Shown here: one piece after another, positions 51,113 to 59,688 of the stretch | Position numbering within the stretch: position 1 is the first letter of the stretch | Layout: every line of letters starts with the position of its first letter | Assembly: GCF_001429295.1 (NCBI RefSeq) | Contig: NZ_LMJL01000012.1 | Span: 582,263 to 646,262 of the forward strand | Origin: Flavobacterium sp. Root935 | GTDB lineage: Bacteria; Bacteroidota; Bacteroidia; Flavobacteriales; Flavobacteriaceae | Length of the DNA stretch: 64,000 nt | Direction: 5' to 3' | Position numbers and translations under genes: made by a program | Notes under the pieces: model-generated | What the model saw: the letters and a program-made list of their open reading frames with translations, nothing else | Database searches by the model: none | Told to the model about the DNA's origin: nothing

Positions 51113-52279
51113 CTAAAAACTTCCATCAGAACCTCCTCCACTGAAGCCTCCACCTCCAAACTCCATAGGAGAAGCTTGTGGTTTTACTTCCGGTTTCATT
51201 CCAAAAGTAGAAGCTACTACTAAAGCTTCAGCGTTTAAAATAGCATCTGAATGATTGATTCTATCAGGTTTAAAAGTTAAGCCACTTTCCTTTCCTTTTA
51301 ATTTTTTAATGGAGAAATAGGCAATTGCAAATAAAATAAGCCCGCCAAGAGTCAGCGCAACTTCTATAGGTAAAACTGTGTAATAAAAACGGATTGTATA
51401 AATTGAAAATCCAATAGCTAAAAAACTGATCCACAACATTATCCTATCTTTTGTTTTTAAAGCCTGAACCAAATACACAATTGGAACAATAAAAGTAAAT
51501 CCGTAGAAGAAAAATGCAAATGGAATATCAGTTCCTGGTGTAACTTCTGTTCCTAAAAGTTCTGCAGAAAGCTCTCTAACTACCAGATAATTACAAGAAA
51601 GATAAAATAGCACTAAACAAAAACTATTGGCTAATAGAAGTCCATTGTAATAGTAACTTTCGTTTAGATTATTAATTAATTTCTTTGTTACAAAATAAAA
51701 AATTGCACCTAAAATCATTGCTGTAAAAGGCAGAATAGCTTTTCCTAAATCTCCGAATTCAAACATTCCGAAAAATAAAAAAGCTGTTACAGCTAGACAA
51801 AACACCAGCATCGATAGTAAATGTAAATATCTCAAAAACATAAAAATGGCCACAACAGCCACAAAGAAAGCAATAACTATTTCATAACCTTCTGTAGTGA
51901 TTCCGATAGCAAATCCCACATTTAAAAGTGCTCCTAATATAAATGAGTCATCTAAACCGTGGTTATGGAAATTCTGTTTTGCCAATAATTCTGAGCCCAC
52001 AAAACCAACAGCAGCAAATAAGTAACAGCAGATTTCAAGAAAGATATCTTCTGAACTTAATCCTAAAATAGAAATCGCCCCACATATTGAGCTATACAAT
52101 AAATTCCCCAGCAAAAAGAAACCAATTCTAACCAATATATTGTCTTGACTTTTAAAAACGGGTAATTCTTTTTTTATAAACTTCCTCTGCTCTTTACTTA
52201 TAAAACCTCCTTTGTAAAAAGTATCGGCTTCATCAACTAATGCATCATTCTTTAATATTTGTTTGTCGTATATTATCAT
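51113..52279 (-). CDS. Multi-pass membrane protein, second of a pair
   Basis: A 388-residue protein with about ten membrane helices preceded by a 55-residue cytosolic N-terminus (DEADTFYKGGFISKEQRKFIKKELPVFKSQ). The tail is striking: a long acid-poor linker and then PMEFGGGGFSGGGSDGSF. Gly-rich C-termini of this sort occur in several Bacteroidota membrane proteins and may be a sorting or flexible signal. It overlaps the upstream partner by 4 nt (ATGA), so the two are translated together. Both share the pattern L..KG.I....F near the N-terminus, followed by a long membrane block, so they look like distant paralogues. Function unknown. Confidence 0.7.
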   Translation of the reverse strand: MIIYDKQILKNDALVDEADTFYKGGFISKEQRKFIKKELPVFKSQDNILVRIGFFLLGNLLYSSICGAISILGLSSEDIFLEICCYLFAAVGFVGSELLAKQNFHNHGLDDSFILGALLNVGFAIGITTEGYEIVIAFFVAVVAIFMFLRYLHLLSMLVFCLAVTAFLFFGMFEFGDLGKAILPFTAMILGAIFYFVTKKLINNLNESYYYNGLLLANSFCLVLFYLSCNYLVVRELSAELLGTEVTPGTDIPFAFFFYGFTFIVPIVYLVQALKTKDRIMLWISFLAIGFSIYTIRFYYTVLPIEVALTLGGLILFAIAYFSIKKLKGKESGLTFKPDRINHSDAILNAEALVVASTFGMKPEVKPQASPMEFGGGGFSGGGSDGSF

Positions 52280-53280
52280 TCCGCGATTTCTTTATGAAAG
52301 TTTTTGATTAATTTGATGAACATTATAATTGAACCGATAAAATATGCCGGTAATAAGAAAATAAATAATTCCCAAATATTAGAGAAATCAACATTTTCGA
52401 AAATTCTAAATATCAATATATTTATTCCAACATAACCGTACACAATCATAAATACATAGATAGACATTGCTTTGAATTCGTAACTAACTTTATAAAAATA
52501 AAATGTTGAACCAATTAAAACTCCTGCGAAAATCAGCCAAATTAAAATATAATGATGCAGTAAATTGCTTATTGCCGCGATACTTATAATGTGCAGAGCA
52601 AAAGTCAGAAAGATCAAACTAAAATGAGTTTTGAGTGAAATTCGATTACTATAAATGGTCCATACTATGAGTAAAACTCCCAGCATAACAGCAGAATAGC
52701 TCAAACTATCGCTGGCATAAAAATCATTCCCGTTTAATAAATCCTGAGGCGTTACCGAAAGTCCGATATAAGCTGCTAAACCGGTTACGGCAATTGTTAA
52801 TACGCTTTTATTGTCGAAATAGTAAGCACAAAAGAAACTGACTATCGTTGGAACTAAAGTGGCTAATCCGTAATGTTCTCCAAAAGGTTTGTATTGAAAT
52901 TGAAGGTAACCAATAAAAATACAGGTTAAAATATTAGCTAATAAAACCAGATATTCTAAAACAGGATGCTCGAAAGTTGTTTCTGTTTTTTGAAAGCCTT
53001 TTGAATTCTTGAAACAATAATAAAAACAAATTGCTATTACGATTAAAAGAAGGGAAAGAATAGCAATATGACCAATTGTATCTATATTTTCATAGATCAA
53101 GATTCCAATTCCTGAAGTAAATAATAAAACAGATAAATAAAGAAATAACTTTAATTCTGCATTTACCGAAAAGATATTTAAATTTCGATATGCTTTAACT
53201 TCTTCAAACTGATTTTCTGTAATTAAACCTTTTTCATAAAGACTTAAAGTAGACTGCTCTTTAAATTTTTTCATTCGCAT
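52276..53280 (-). CDS. DUF2157-like multi-pass membrane protein
   Basis: A 334-residue protein. LSLYEKGLITENQFEEVKAYRN and LKLFLYLSVLLFTSGIGILIYENIDTIGHIAILSLLLIVIAICFYYCF resemble the start of DUF2157 membrane proteins, which begin with a short helix pair followed by about ten membrane helices. It has no catalytic motif. It precedes the Gly-tailed protein with a 4-nt overlap. The 260-nt gap up to the pectate lyase holds a good rightward promoter but nothing certain for this gene. Confidence 0.75.
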   Translation of the reverse strand: MRMKKFKEQSTLSLYEKGLITENQFEEVKAYRNLNIFSVNAELKLFLYLSVLLFTSGIGILIYENIDTIGHIAILSLLLIVIAICFYYCFKNSKGFQKTETTFEHPVLEYLVLLANILTCIFIGYLQFQYKPFGEHYGLATLVPTIVSFFCAYYFDNKSVLTIAVTGLAAYIGLSVTPQDLLNGNDFYASDSLSYSAVMLGVLLIVWTIYSNRISLKTHFSLIFLTFALHIISIAAISNLLHHYILIWLIFAGVLIGSTFYFYKVSYEFKAMSIYVFMIVYGYVGINILIFRIFENVDFSNIWELFIFLLPAYFIGSIIMFIKLIKNFHKEIAE

Positions 53281-53465
53281 TATTTAAAGTAATAATCAAA
53301 TATATGTATTTAGCATGAATTTTCTCCTTTTACTTCAAAACCTTTTCAATCGCTACTTCAATCTGTCAATCTGATTATTAATACCATGTAATTTTATTAG
53401 TGTAAGAACAACACTTATAAGTCTTGTAATCAAAACTTTAAATGATAAAAAATTGATAAATTGAT

Positions 53466-53494
53466 TTGAAATAATTTTTATTCTTTTACATTTG
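53466..53494 (+). promoter_or_regulatory. Flavobacterial promoter for the pectate lyase
   Basis: TTG at 53466-53468, an 18-nt spacer and TACATTTG at 53487-53494 match the consensus. A second TTG at 53461 gives a 23-nt spacer. The start codon is 48 nt further. Confidence 0.75.
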
Positions 53495-53508
53495 TGCAAT
53501 CGATTACA
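53495..53508. promoter_or_regulatory. LacI/GalR-type operator abutting the -7 element
   Basis: TGCAATCGATTACA matches the LacI-family consensus TGNAANCGNTTNCA at every fixed position. It starts at the base after the -7 element, so a bound repressor would block the start. The regulator is not in the window. Confidence 0.6.
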
Positions 53509-53541
53509 TTAACTATTAAAACCACAAAAAACCACGCTTAA

Positions 53542-54858
53542 ATGAAAACAAAACTTATCCTACTCTCATTGCTTTTGCCTTGCTCTTTTCTTTTTGCTCA
53601 AAATTATTTTATGAGCTCACCCGAAGGATTTGGAGCTTCTGCAACTGGAGGCGGAAATGCGACTCCTGTAACTGTGACGACTTTACCCGATTTAACAGCA
53701 AAATTAAAGCTGACTACTCCACAGGTTATTTTAGTTTCTGGAACTATAAATTGTTCATACACTAGCCTCCTAGTGAATGACAAGACCATTATCGGTCTTC
53801 CTGGGGCACGATTAGTTAATCTGGATCAAACAGCAGCAGGTTCTGGAATTTTAAATTTAAAAGCAGGTTCGAATAATATTATTATCAGAAATTTAATTTT
53901 TGAAGGTCCTGGGGCTTATGATGTTGACGGACGTGATAATCTAACCTCTGAAGCAACGAATATCTGGGTTGATCACTGTGAATTTCAAGATGGAATGGAT
54001 GGTAATTTTGATAATAAAGGCGCAGCAGATAATGTAACTGTTTCTTGGTGTAAGTTTATTTACTTAAAAGCTCCAAAATCTGGCGGATCCGGCGGTGCAG
54101 ATGACCACCGTTTTTCAGATTTAGTAGGCTCTTCTAAAAGTGACGCACCTGCTGATGGTCATTACAGCATTACTTTCAAAAATTGTTATTGGGCAGAAGG
54201 CTGTAAAGAAAGAATGCCTAGAGCAAGAAATGCCGAACTGCATATTTTAAACTGTTATTATAATACCTCGGTTTCGGGTTCGCTCGCAATTGGATTGGGT
54301 GGAGGAAATAATAATACGACTTGTTATGTAGAAGGAACTGACTTTGCTAAAATCGGAACTGCATTTAAAAATTATGTGAGTACAGATGGCGGTACAATTG
54401 GCGTTGCTTTTACAGATTGTTTAAATGCGCCTGCAAGTTCAGGAACCGCTGTCACTAAGCCTTCTTACGCTTATACCGTTTTACCAATTGCAAATGTTGC
54501 TGGATTCATTTCGAATTCTTCTTGTGGTGCTGGAGCAACACTTCAAGTTACTGCTCAAGGCGCTTTATCTACAAGCTGCAATAATTTAGGATTGAATGAA
54601 AATACAAATAACTTAGATCTAAAATATTATCCATCGGTTATTAATCGTCTTTTAAATATAGATTTTTCGAGTACAGATAATGGATTGGCTCAGGTTAATT
54701 TATTTTCATCGAATGGTGCAAAAGTATATTCGCAATCAAAAAATATTTCTGCTGATGAAAAATTAGAACTGAATGTTGGAAATCTTGCTAAAGGATTTTA
54801 TGTATGCAAAGTTCAAATCGAAAATCGAAGCAAAACTTTTAAACTGGTAAAAAACTAA
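53542..54858 (+). CDS. Secreted pectate lyase (PL1) with type IX sorting tail
   Basis: A 438-residue pectate lyase cutting polygalacturonate by beta-elimination. A signal peptide (1-19, LPCSFLFAQ) is followed by a right-handed beta-helix: FMSSPEGFGASATGGGNATPVTVTTLPDL, then NIWVDHCEFQDGMDGNFDNKGAADNVTVSWCKF with Asp ligands for calcium, and KERMPRARNAELHILNCYYN with the catalytic Arg. The last 80 residues (LDLKYYPSVINRLLNIDFS to KGFYVCKVQIENRSKTFKLVKN) are a type IX secretion C-terminal domain for surface export. It stands alone, and its promoter carries a LacI-type site. Confidence 0.93.
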   Translation: MKTKLILLSLLLPCSFLFAQNYFMSSPEGFGASATGGGNATPVTVTTLPDLTAKLKLTTPQVILVSGTINCSYTSLLVNDKTIIGLPGARLVNLDQTAAGSGILNLKAGSNNIIIRNLIFEGPGAYDVDGRDNLTSEATNIWVDHCEFQDGMDGNFDNKGAADNVTVSWCKFIYLKAPKSGGSGGADDHRFSDLVGSSKSDAPADGHYSITFKNCYWAEGCKERMPRARNAELHILNCYYNTSVSGSLAIGLGGGNNNTTCYVEGTDFAKIGTAFKNYVSTDGGTIGVAFTDCLNAPASSGTAVTKPSYAYTVLPIANVAGFISNSSCGAGATLQVTAQGALSTSCNNLGLNENTNNLDLKYYPSVINRLLNIDFSSTDNGLAQVNLFSSNGAKVYSQSKNISADEKLELNVGNLAKGFYVCKVQIENRSKTFKLVKN

Positions 54859-54874
54859 ATTTACTTCATAAAAT

Positions 54875-54902
54875 AAGGTCATTGAAACAAATCAATGACC
54901 TT
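54875..54902. terminator. Terminator between pectate lyase and argH
   Basis: AAGGTCATTGA (54875-54885) pairs with TCAATGACCTT (54892-54902), with T on the plus strand; serves the lyase and probably argH. Confidence 0.75.
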
Positions 54903-54939
54903 TTACTTTTTACATCCAACTTTTTACATTTCACAAAAA

Positions 54940-56220
54940 CTAAAAAGCTGCTTTCATTTTATCTTTAATAGCATCTAGGCATAAATTATTGATACTTCCT
55001 TCGTGCGTGTGTTTGGTTTCTTTTGGAGATTTATACGTTCCCGTTTCTAATTGCTCAGCAACAGCTTTGTAAGCATCTCTAAACGGCATTCCTGCTACAA
55101 CCATTTCGTTTAAAGTATCAACTGTAAACAAATAATCGTATTTTTTATCTTCTAAAATATGATCTTTAACTGTAATATCTTTTATAGAAAATATTGCAAT
55201 ATCCAAACAAGATTTTAAAGTCTGAATCGCTGGAAATAAACCTTCTTTTAAAAGCTGTAAATCTCTATGATAACCGCTTGGCAGATTATTGGTGATTAAA
55301 GTGATTTCGTATGGAAGCGCCTGAATCTTATTGCATTTTCCTCTGATTAATTCGAAAACATCAGGATTCTTTTTGTGGGGCATAATGCTTGAACCAGTTG
55401 TAAGATGTGCCGGTAAACCAATAAAATCAAAGTTTTGGCTCATATACAAACAAACGTCCATTGCAAATTTTGATAGCGTTCCAGCCACGCTTGTCATAGC
55501 AAAAGCAACTGTTTTTTCTGCTTTTCCACGGCTCATTTGTGCAGCGACGGCATTGTATTTTAAGGTTTCAAAACCTAGTTCTTTTGTGGTAAAAGTTCTA
55601 TTGATTGGAAATGAACTTCCGTAACCAGCAGCAGAACCTAACGGATTCTGGTCTACAATTTTGGAAGCTGCGTTTAACATCGTAATATCATCAATTAAAC
55701 TCTCTGCATAAGCAGAAAACCACATTCCGAATGATGACGGCATAGCAATTTGCAAATGCGTATAACCAGGCAATAAAACATTTTGATGTTTTTCTGCCGA
55801 TTCCATTAATAAGTCAAAAAGTGTTTTTACCTGTTCTTTTATGGCTTTTAATTCGTCTTTAAGATATAAATGAACATCCACTAAAACCTGATCGTTACGA
55901 GAACGCGCGGTGTGTATTTTTTTTCCGGCATCGCCCAGTTTTACCGTTAATAAATATTCAATTTTAGAATGTACGTCTTCGAAACTGTCTTCGATTTCGA
56001 AATTTCCAACGACAATATCAGCGATAATTTCGTTTAACGCATCAACCAGAGAAGTGGTTTCTTCTTCAGTTAATAAACCAATTTGTCCCAGCATTTTGGC
56101 GTGAGCAATTGAACCTAAAGCATCGTATTTTGCCAGAACCAAATCCAGTTCACGGTCGTTCCCAACAGTAAATTGTTCGATTTGTTTATCTGTTGGTATT
56201 CCTTTTTCCCAAAGTTTCAT
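54940..56220 (-). CDS. argH: Argininosuccinate lyase
   Basis: A 426-residue fumarase-superfamily enzyme giving arginine and fumarate, the last step of arginine synthesis. Signature loop GSSIMPHKKNPDVFELIRGKC is present, along with VHSKIEYLLTVKLGDAGKKIHTARSRNDQV, HLQIAMPSSFGMWF and PLGSAAGYGSSFPI. It is the last gene of the leftward arginine/proline cluster. The gap to argE (229 nt) holds two repeat elements, so separate or read-through transcription are both possible. Confidence 0.96.
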   Translation of the reverse strand: MKLWEKGIPTDKQIEQFTVGNDRELDLVLAKYDALGSIAHAKMLGQIGLLTEEETTSLVDALNEIIADIVVGNFEIEDSFEDVHSKIEYLLTVKLGDAGKKIHTARSRNDQVLVDVHLYLKDELKAIKEQVKTLFDLLMESAEKHQNVLLPGYTHLQIAMPSSFGMWFSAYAESLIDDITMLNAASKIVDQNPLGSAAGYGSSFPINRTFTTKELGFETLKYNAVAAQMSRGKAEKTVAFAMTSVAGTLSKFAMDVCLYMSQNFDFIGLPAHLTTGSSIMPHKKNPDVFELIRGKCNKIQALPYEITLITNNLPSGYHRDLQLLKEGLFPAIQTLKSCLDIAIFSIKDITVKDHILEDKKYDYLFTVDTLNEMVVAGMPFRDAYKAVAEQLETGTYKSPKETKHTHEGSINNLCLDAIKDKMKAAF

Positions 56221-56223
56221 AAC

Positions 56224-56286
56224 TTAGATTTTTAGACTTCTTAGATAGTTTAGATTATTAGACTTCTTAGATTTTAGACTTTTAGA
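56224..56286. repeat. TTAGA-word tract, period 7-9
   Basis: TTAGA begins at 56224, 56232, 56241, 56250, 56258, 56267, 56274 and 56282. The spacing of 7-9 nt is less strict than elsewhere, and no inverted arm is seen. Confidence 0.6.
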
Positions 56287-56360
56287 TTATTCTCTTTGTC
56301 GAATCTTTGAAGTTTTTCTCTAATTTACCTCTAGTGTCATTATTTATACTGGTGGTATCT

Positions 56361-56440
56361 AGCCCCGATAGCAGTGGAAATCCTTTTATTTTTTTTCTTT
56401 AAAAAAATAAAAGATTGGAACGGATAGCGGGATTAGCTCC
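56361..56440. repeat. AGCCCCGATAG...CGGATAGCGGGA element, copy 2
   Basis: The same ends as at 46335: AGCCCCGATAGCAGTGGAAA on the left and CGGATAGCGGGATTAGCTCC on the right. The inner stem here is A/T-only (TTATTTTTTTT with AAAAAAATAA) instead of GC-rich, while ATCCTTTT and AAAAGAT are kept. The swap of the inner stem with preserved pairing is a sign of selected structure. Confidence 0.8.
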
Positions 56441-56449
56441 TAAAAAATA

Positions 56450-57520
56450 TTATAATTTAAAGAAATCGGTTAGTATTTTGATATACAAATCGACTCCTTC
56501 TTCAATTTCATTTACAAAAATAAATTCGTCTGCTGAATGTGAACGCAGCGTTTCTCCTGGTCCTAATTTTAAAGACTGACAGCTCAAAACCGATTGATCT
56601 GAAAGTGTTGGAGATCCATAGGTTGTTCTTCCTAAAGCAATTCCAGCCTGAACCAAACCGTGCGCAACTGGAATAGAAGAAGCATTTAAATGCATAGATC
56701 TTGGAGTAACTTCTGCATTTACGTTTGCTTTTACAACTTCCAAAATTTCAGCATTGGTATAACGATCGGTTACACGAATATCTACAACCAAATCGCACTC
56801 AGAAGGTACAACATTATGCTGTTTTCCAGCATTAATCTGCGTTACAGTCATTTTTACAGGACCTAAAACGTCTGAGATTTTGTCGAACTTATAGTTTTTA
56901 AACCATTCCATTACAGGAATTGATTTGTATAATGCATTATCGTCGTTTTGATGTGCGGCATGGCTTGCAGTTCCTTTTACTTTTACATCCAAAACCAATA
57001 AACCTTTTTCGGCAACGGCTAATTGCATTAAAGTTGGTTCTCCTACAATCGCACAATCTAATTCTGGCAAATGCTTTAAAACGCTGTTTAATCCATTTTT
57101 TCCGCTGCTTTCTTCTTCAGCCGAAGCCACAATAACAATATTATGCGATAGATTTTGGTTTTCGTAAAAGTGAACAAAAGTCGCTAATAATGACACCAGA
57201 CATCCGCCGGCATCATTACTTCCTAATCCAAATAGTTTTCCGTCTTTTTCGATTGCTTTAAACGGATCGTTGGTGTACGCCTGATTGGGTCTTACGGTAT
57301 CGTGATGTGAGTTTAGTAAAAGTGTTGGTTTATTTTCGTCGAAATATTTGTTGAAAGCCCACACATTGTTGTTTTCCCTCTTGAAAGGAATTTCATTCTG
57401 ATTGAACCAATTTTCGATTAAAAGAGCCGTCTGATCTTCTTCACTTGAAAATGAAGGGGTTTCGATTAAGCTTTTTAATAAACTAATTGCTTCTTGGGTA
57501 AGCGTATCTATACTTTTCAT
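56450..57520 (-). CDS. argE: M20-family deacylase of arginine synthesis
   Basis: A 356-residue zinc peptidase-like amidohydrolase. Zinc ligands are in LLLNSHHDTVRPN (His and Asp), LGSNDAGGCLVSLLATF and VASAEEESSGKNGL (the Glu pair; Glu is the base). TYGSPTLSDQ and GETLRSHSADEFI follow. Given the carbamoyltransferase next door, the likely substrate is N-acetyl- or N-succinyl-citrulline rather than N-acetylornithine. I use ATG 57520 (MKSIDTLTQEAISLL); the ATG 12 codons up gives an odd extension. The 259-nt gap upstream shows partial GCGAAGTCACAAAG words but no ORF. Confidence 0.9.
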   Translation of the reverse strand: MKSIDTLTQEAISLLKSLIETPSFSSEEDQTALLIENWFNQNEIPFKRENNNVWAFNKYFDENKPTLLLNSHHDTVRPNQAYTNDPFKAIEKDGKLFGLGSNDAGGCLVSLLATFVHFYENQNLSHNIVIVASAEEESSGKNGLNSVLKHLPELDCAIVGEPTLMQLAVAEKGLLVLDVKVKGTASHAAHQNDDNALYKSIPVMEWFKNYKFDKISDVLGPVKMTVTQINAGKQHNVVPSECDLVVDIRVTDRYTNAEILEVVKANVNAEVTPRSMHLNASSIPVAHGLVQAGIALGRTTYGSPTLSDQSVLSCQSLKLGPGETLRSHSADEFIFVNEIEEGVDLYIKILTDFFKL

Positions 57521-57779
57521 AAGTTTGGTTTCTTTGCCACGAAGGCGCGAAGTCACAAAGTTTTTTAATTTAAATCTGCGACATTTTTGATTGGCGCAAA
57601 TTTCTAAAATTAAATCCTAAAAGCACTGCGCAACTCCGTTTTTTTGCCACTACTTGCACGAGTTTTCATAAATTATCTTTTTGTGACAGATTTAAAATCA
57701 AAATAAACTTTTTCATGTAAGTCTAAAATTATTTTCTCTTTTAACTAAAAAAATCAGAGTCAAATTGTGGCAGCATTTT

Positions 57780-58562
57780 TTATAATGTAATCGTTGTATG
57801 CGGAATATTTGAGTTTTGAAGCATTCTGTGATGTCCAATTTTGATTTTCTGCACACCTCTTGACAAACTATTGAAACAGTTATCCAATTTCGGAATCATT
57901 CCAGAATGAATTACTTTTTCTTCTTTTAGTTTATTATATAATGTCTCGTTGATTTCTGTTATTACAGAGGAATCGTCTTCTGAATCCTGCAAAACGCCTT
58001 GTTTTTCAAAACAATATGTCAGTGTAACATCAAAAACTTCAGATAATGCAATTGATAATTCGCTTGCAATAGTATCTGCATTTGTGTTTAGTAATTGTCC
58101 GTTTTTATCGTGTGTAATCGCGCAGAAAACAGGAACAACTCCAGCTTCTAACAAAGTTGCCAATAATTTGGTGTTGACTTGTTTTACATCGCCTACAAAT
58201 CCGTAATCGATTGTTGGGTGGTTTCTTTTTGTTGACTGAATTAAATTCCCGTCAGCTCCTGAAAAACCAATTGCATTATTGTCTTTGGCTTGCAATTGCG
58301 CTACGATATGTTTATTGATTTGTCCGGCGTAAATCATTACCACAACATCAAGCATTGGAGCATCTGTAATTCGGCGTCCGTCAATCATTTGCGGAACTAA
58401 ACCAATACTCTGAGCCATTTTTGTAGCCGATTTTCCACCGCCATGAACTAAAACTTTATAGCCTTCAATTTTAGAAAAATCGGTTAAGAATTGTTCTAAT
58501 TCTGCTGGATTATCTATGATGTTTCCACCTATTTTTATTACTGATACGTTCATTTCTTTCAA
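57780..58562 (-). CDS. argB: Acetylglutamate (or succinylglutamate) kinase
   Basis: A 260-residue amino-acid kinase phosphorylating the acylated glutamate. VSVIKIGGNII is the Lys-rich phosphate strand, KVLVHGGGKSATKMAQSIG the P-loop-like loop, DGRRITDAPMLDVV and SGADGNLI the substrate site, and LLNTNADTIASELSIALS the late stretch. In Bacteroides relatives the acyl group is succinyl. It lies between argF' and argE on the same strand. The gap to argF' is a phased repeat. Confidence 0.92.
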   Translation of the reverse strand: MKEMNVSVIKIGGNIIDNPAELEQFLTDFSKIEGYKVLVHGGGKSATKMAQSIGLVPQMIDGRRITDAPMLDVVVMIYAGQINKHIVAQLQAKDNNAIGFSGADGNLIQSTKRNHPTIDYGFVGDVKQVNTKLLATLLEAGVVPVFCAITHDKNGQLLNTNADTIASELSIALSEVFDVTLTYCFEKQGVLQDSEDDSSVITEINETLYNKLKEEKVIHSGMIPKLDNCFNSLSRGVQKIKIGHHRMLQNSNIPHTTITL

Positions 58563-58648
58563 GGTTCAAAGGGACAAAGGTTCAGAGGAACAAAGTTTTT
58601 TCTCAAGGCTGTAAAACCTTTGAACCTTTGTCACTTTGATCCTTTGCA
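58563..58648. repeat. Octad-phased inverted repeat (CAAAGG core)
   Basis: Four units (GGTTCAAA, GGGACAAA, GGTTCAGA, GGAACAAA) are in exact 8-nt phase at 58563-58594. After a loop, CCTTTGAA, CCTTTGTC, ACTTTGAT and CCTTTGCA are in exact phase at 58617-58648. Same words as in the 13.1 kb block. Confidence 0.85.
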
Positions 58649-58655
58649 CCTAAAT

Positions 58656-59603
58656 TTACAATTTCTTAAGAATTTTTTGTAAAACTAATTGTGCTGAATA
58701 CGTTCTGTTATTCGCTTGTTCAATAACAATTGAATTTTCTCCGTCTAAAACTTCGTCACTTACAATTACATTACGACGAACAGGAAGACAGTGCATGAAT
58801 TTTCCGTTGTTGGTTAAAGCCATTTTCTCAGCTGTTACCGTCCAGTTCGGATCGCTGTTGATTACTTTTCCGTAATCATTGAAGTTACTCCAGTTTTTTA
58901 CGTAAACGAAATCGGCATTTTCAAAAGCTTTGTTTTGATCGTATTCGATTTTGCAGTCTTTTGTAATTTCTGGGCTTAATTCATAACCTTCTGGATGTGT
59001 GATTACAAAATCCATATCTTTTTGCATTTGCATCATTTCTACGAATGAATTAGCAACGGCTTGAGGTAAGGCTTTTGGATGTGGAGCCCAAGATAAAACT
59101 ACTTTTGGTTTGTGTTTCGTTTTGAATTCTTCCATTGTGATGGCGTCTGCCAAAGATTGTAATGGGTGACGAACAGCACTTTCCATGTTTACAATTGGCA
59201 CTGTGGCATATTTCAAGAATCCTGAAATTACTGTTTCTTGGTAATCTTTTTCTTTATCTACCAAACCTGCAAAGGCACGGATTGCGATAATATCACAGTA
59301 TTGAGAAACTACTTCTGCCGCTTCTTTAATGTGTTCTGAAGCACCAGAATTCATTACTGCTCCGTCTTCGAATTCTAATGTCCATCCTTCGTTGGTAAAA
59401 TTCATTACCATTACGTTCATTCCTAAATTTAAAGCCGCTTTTTGTGTACTCAAACGCGTTCTTAAACTCGGATTGAAGAATAACATTCCTAAGGTTTTAT
59501 TCTTTCCTAAACTTTGATTTTTAAGCGGATTCTTTTTGATTTTTATCGCTTGTTTTACCCATTTTGATAATGAGTTTATGTCTTTTATTGAGATATAGTT
59601 CAT
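58656..59603 (-). CDS. argF': N-acyl(acetyl/succinyl)ornithine carbamoyltransferase
   Basis: A 315-residue transcarbamylase making acyl-citrulline from acylornithine and carbamoyl phosphate. FFNPSLRTRLSTQKAALNLG holds the carbamoyl-phosphate loop (S-x-R-T-R). AVRHPLQSLADAITMEE and VVLSWAPHPKALPQAVANSFVEM mark the acylornithine branch (AOTCase/SOTCase) rather than ordinary ArgF. The C-terminus has FMHCLPVRRNVIVSDEVLDG. In studied Bacteroides the substrate is succinylornithine, in Xanthomonas acetylornithine; which acyl group here is not decided by eye. Flanked by argB and proB on the same strand. Confidence 0.92.
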   Translation of the reverse strand: MNYISIKDINSLSKWVKQAIKIKKNPLKNQSLGKNKTLGMLFFNPSLRTRLSTQKAALNLGMNVMVMNFTNEGWTLEFEDGAVMNSGASEHIKEAAEVVSQYCDIIAIRAFAGLVDKEKDYQETVISGFLKYATVPIVNMESAVRHPLQSLADAITMEEFKTKHKPKVVLSWAPHPKALPQAVANSFVEMMQMQKDMDFVITHPEGYELSPEITKDCKIEYDQNKAFENADFVYVKNWSNFNDYGKVINSDPNWTVTAEKMALTNNGKFMHCLPVRRNVIVSDEVLDGENSIVIEQANNRTYSAQLVLQKILKKL

Positions 59604-59688
59604 TTGTTTTTTTTAATTTAGATAATGTGATAATTAGAAAATTGGATAATTGCTCATTATATAATTAACTAATTTTCTAATTGACTCA

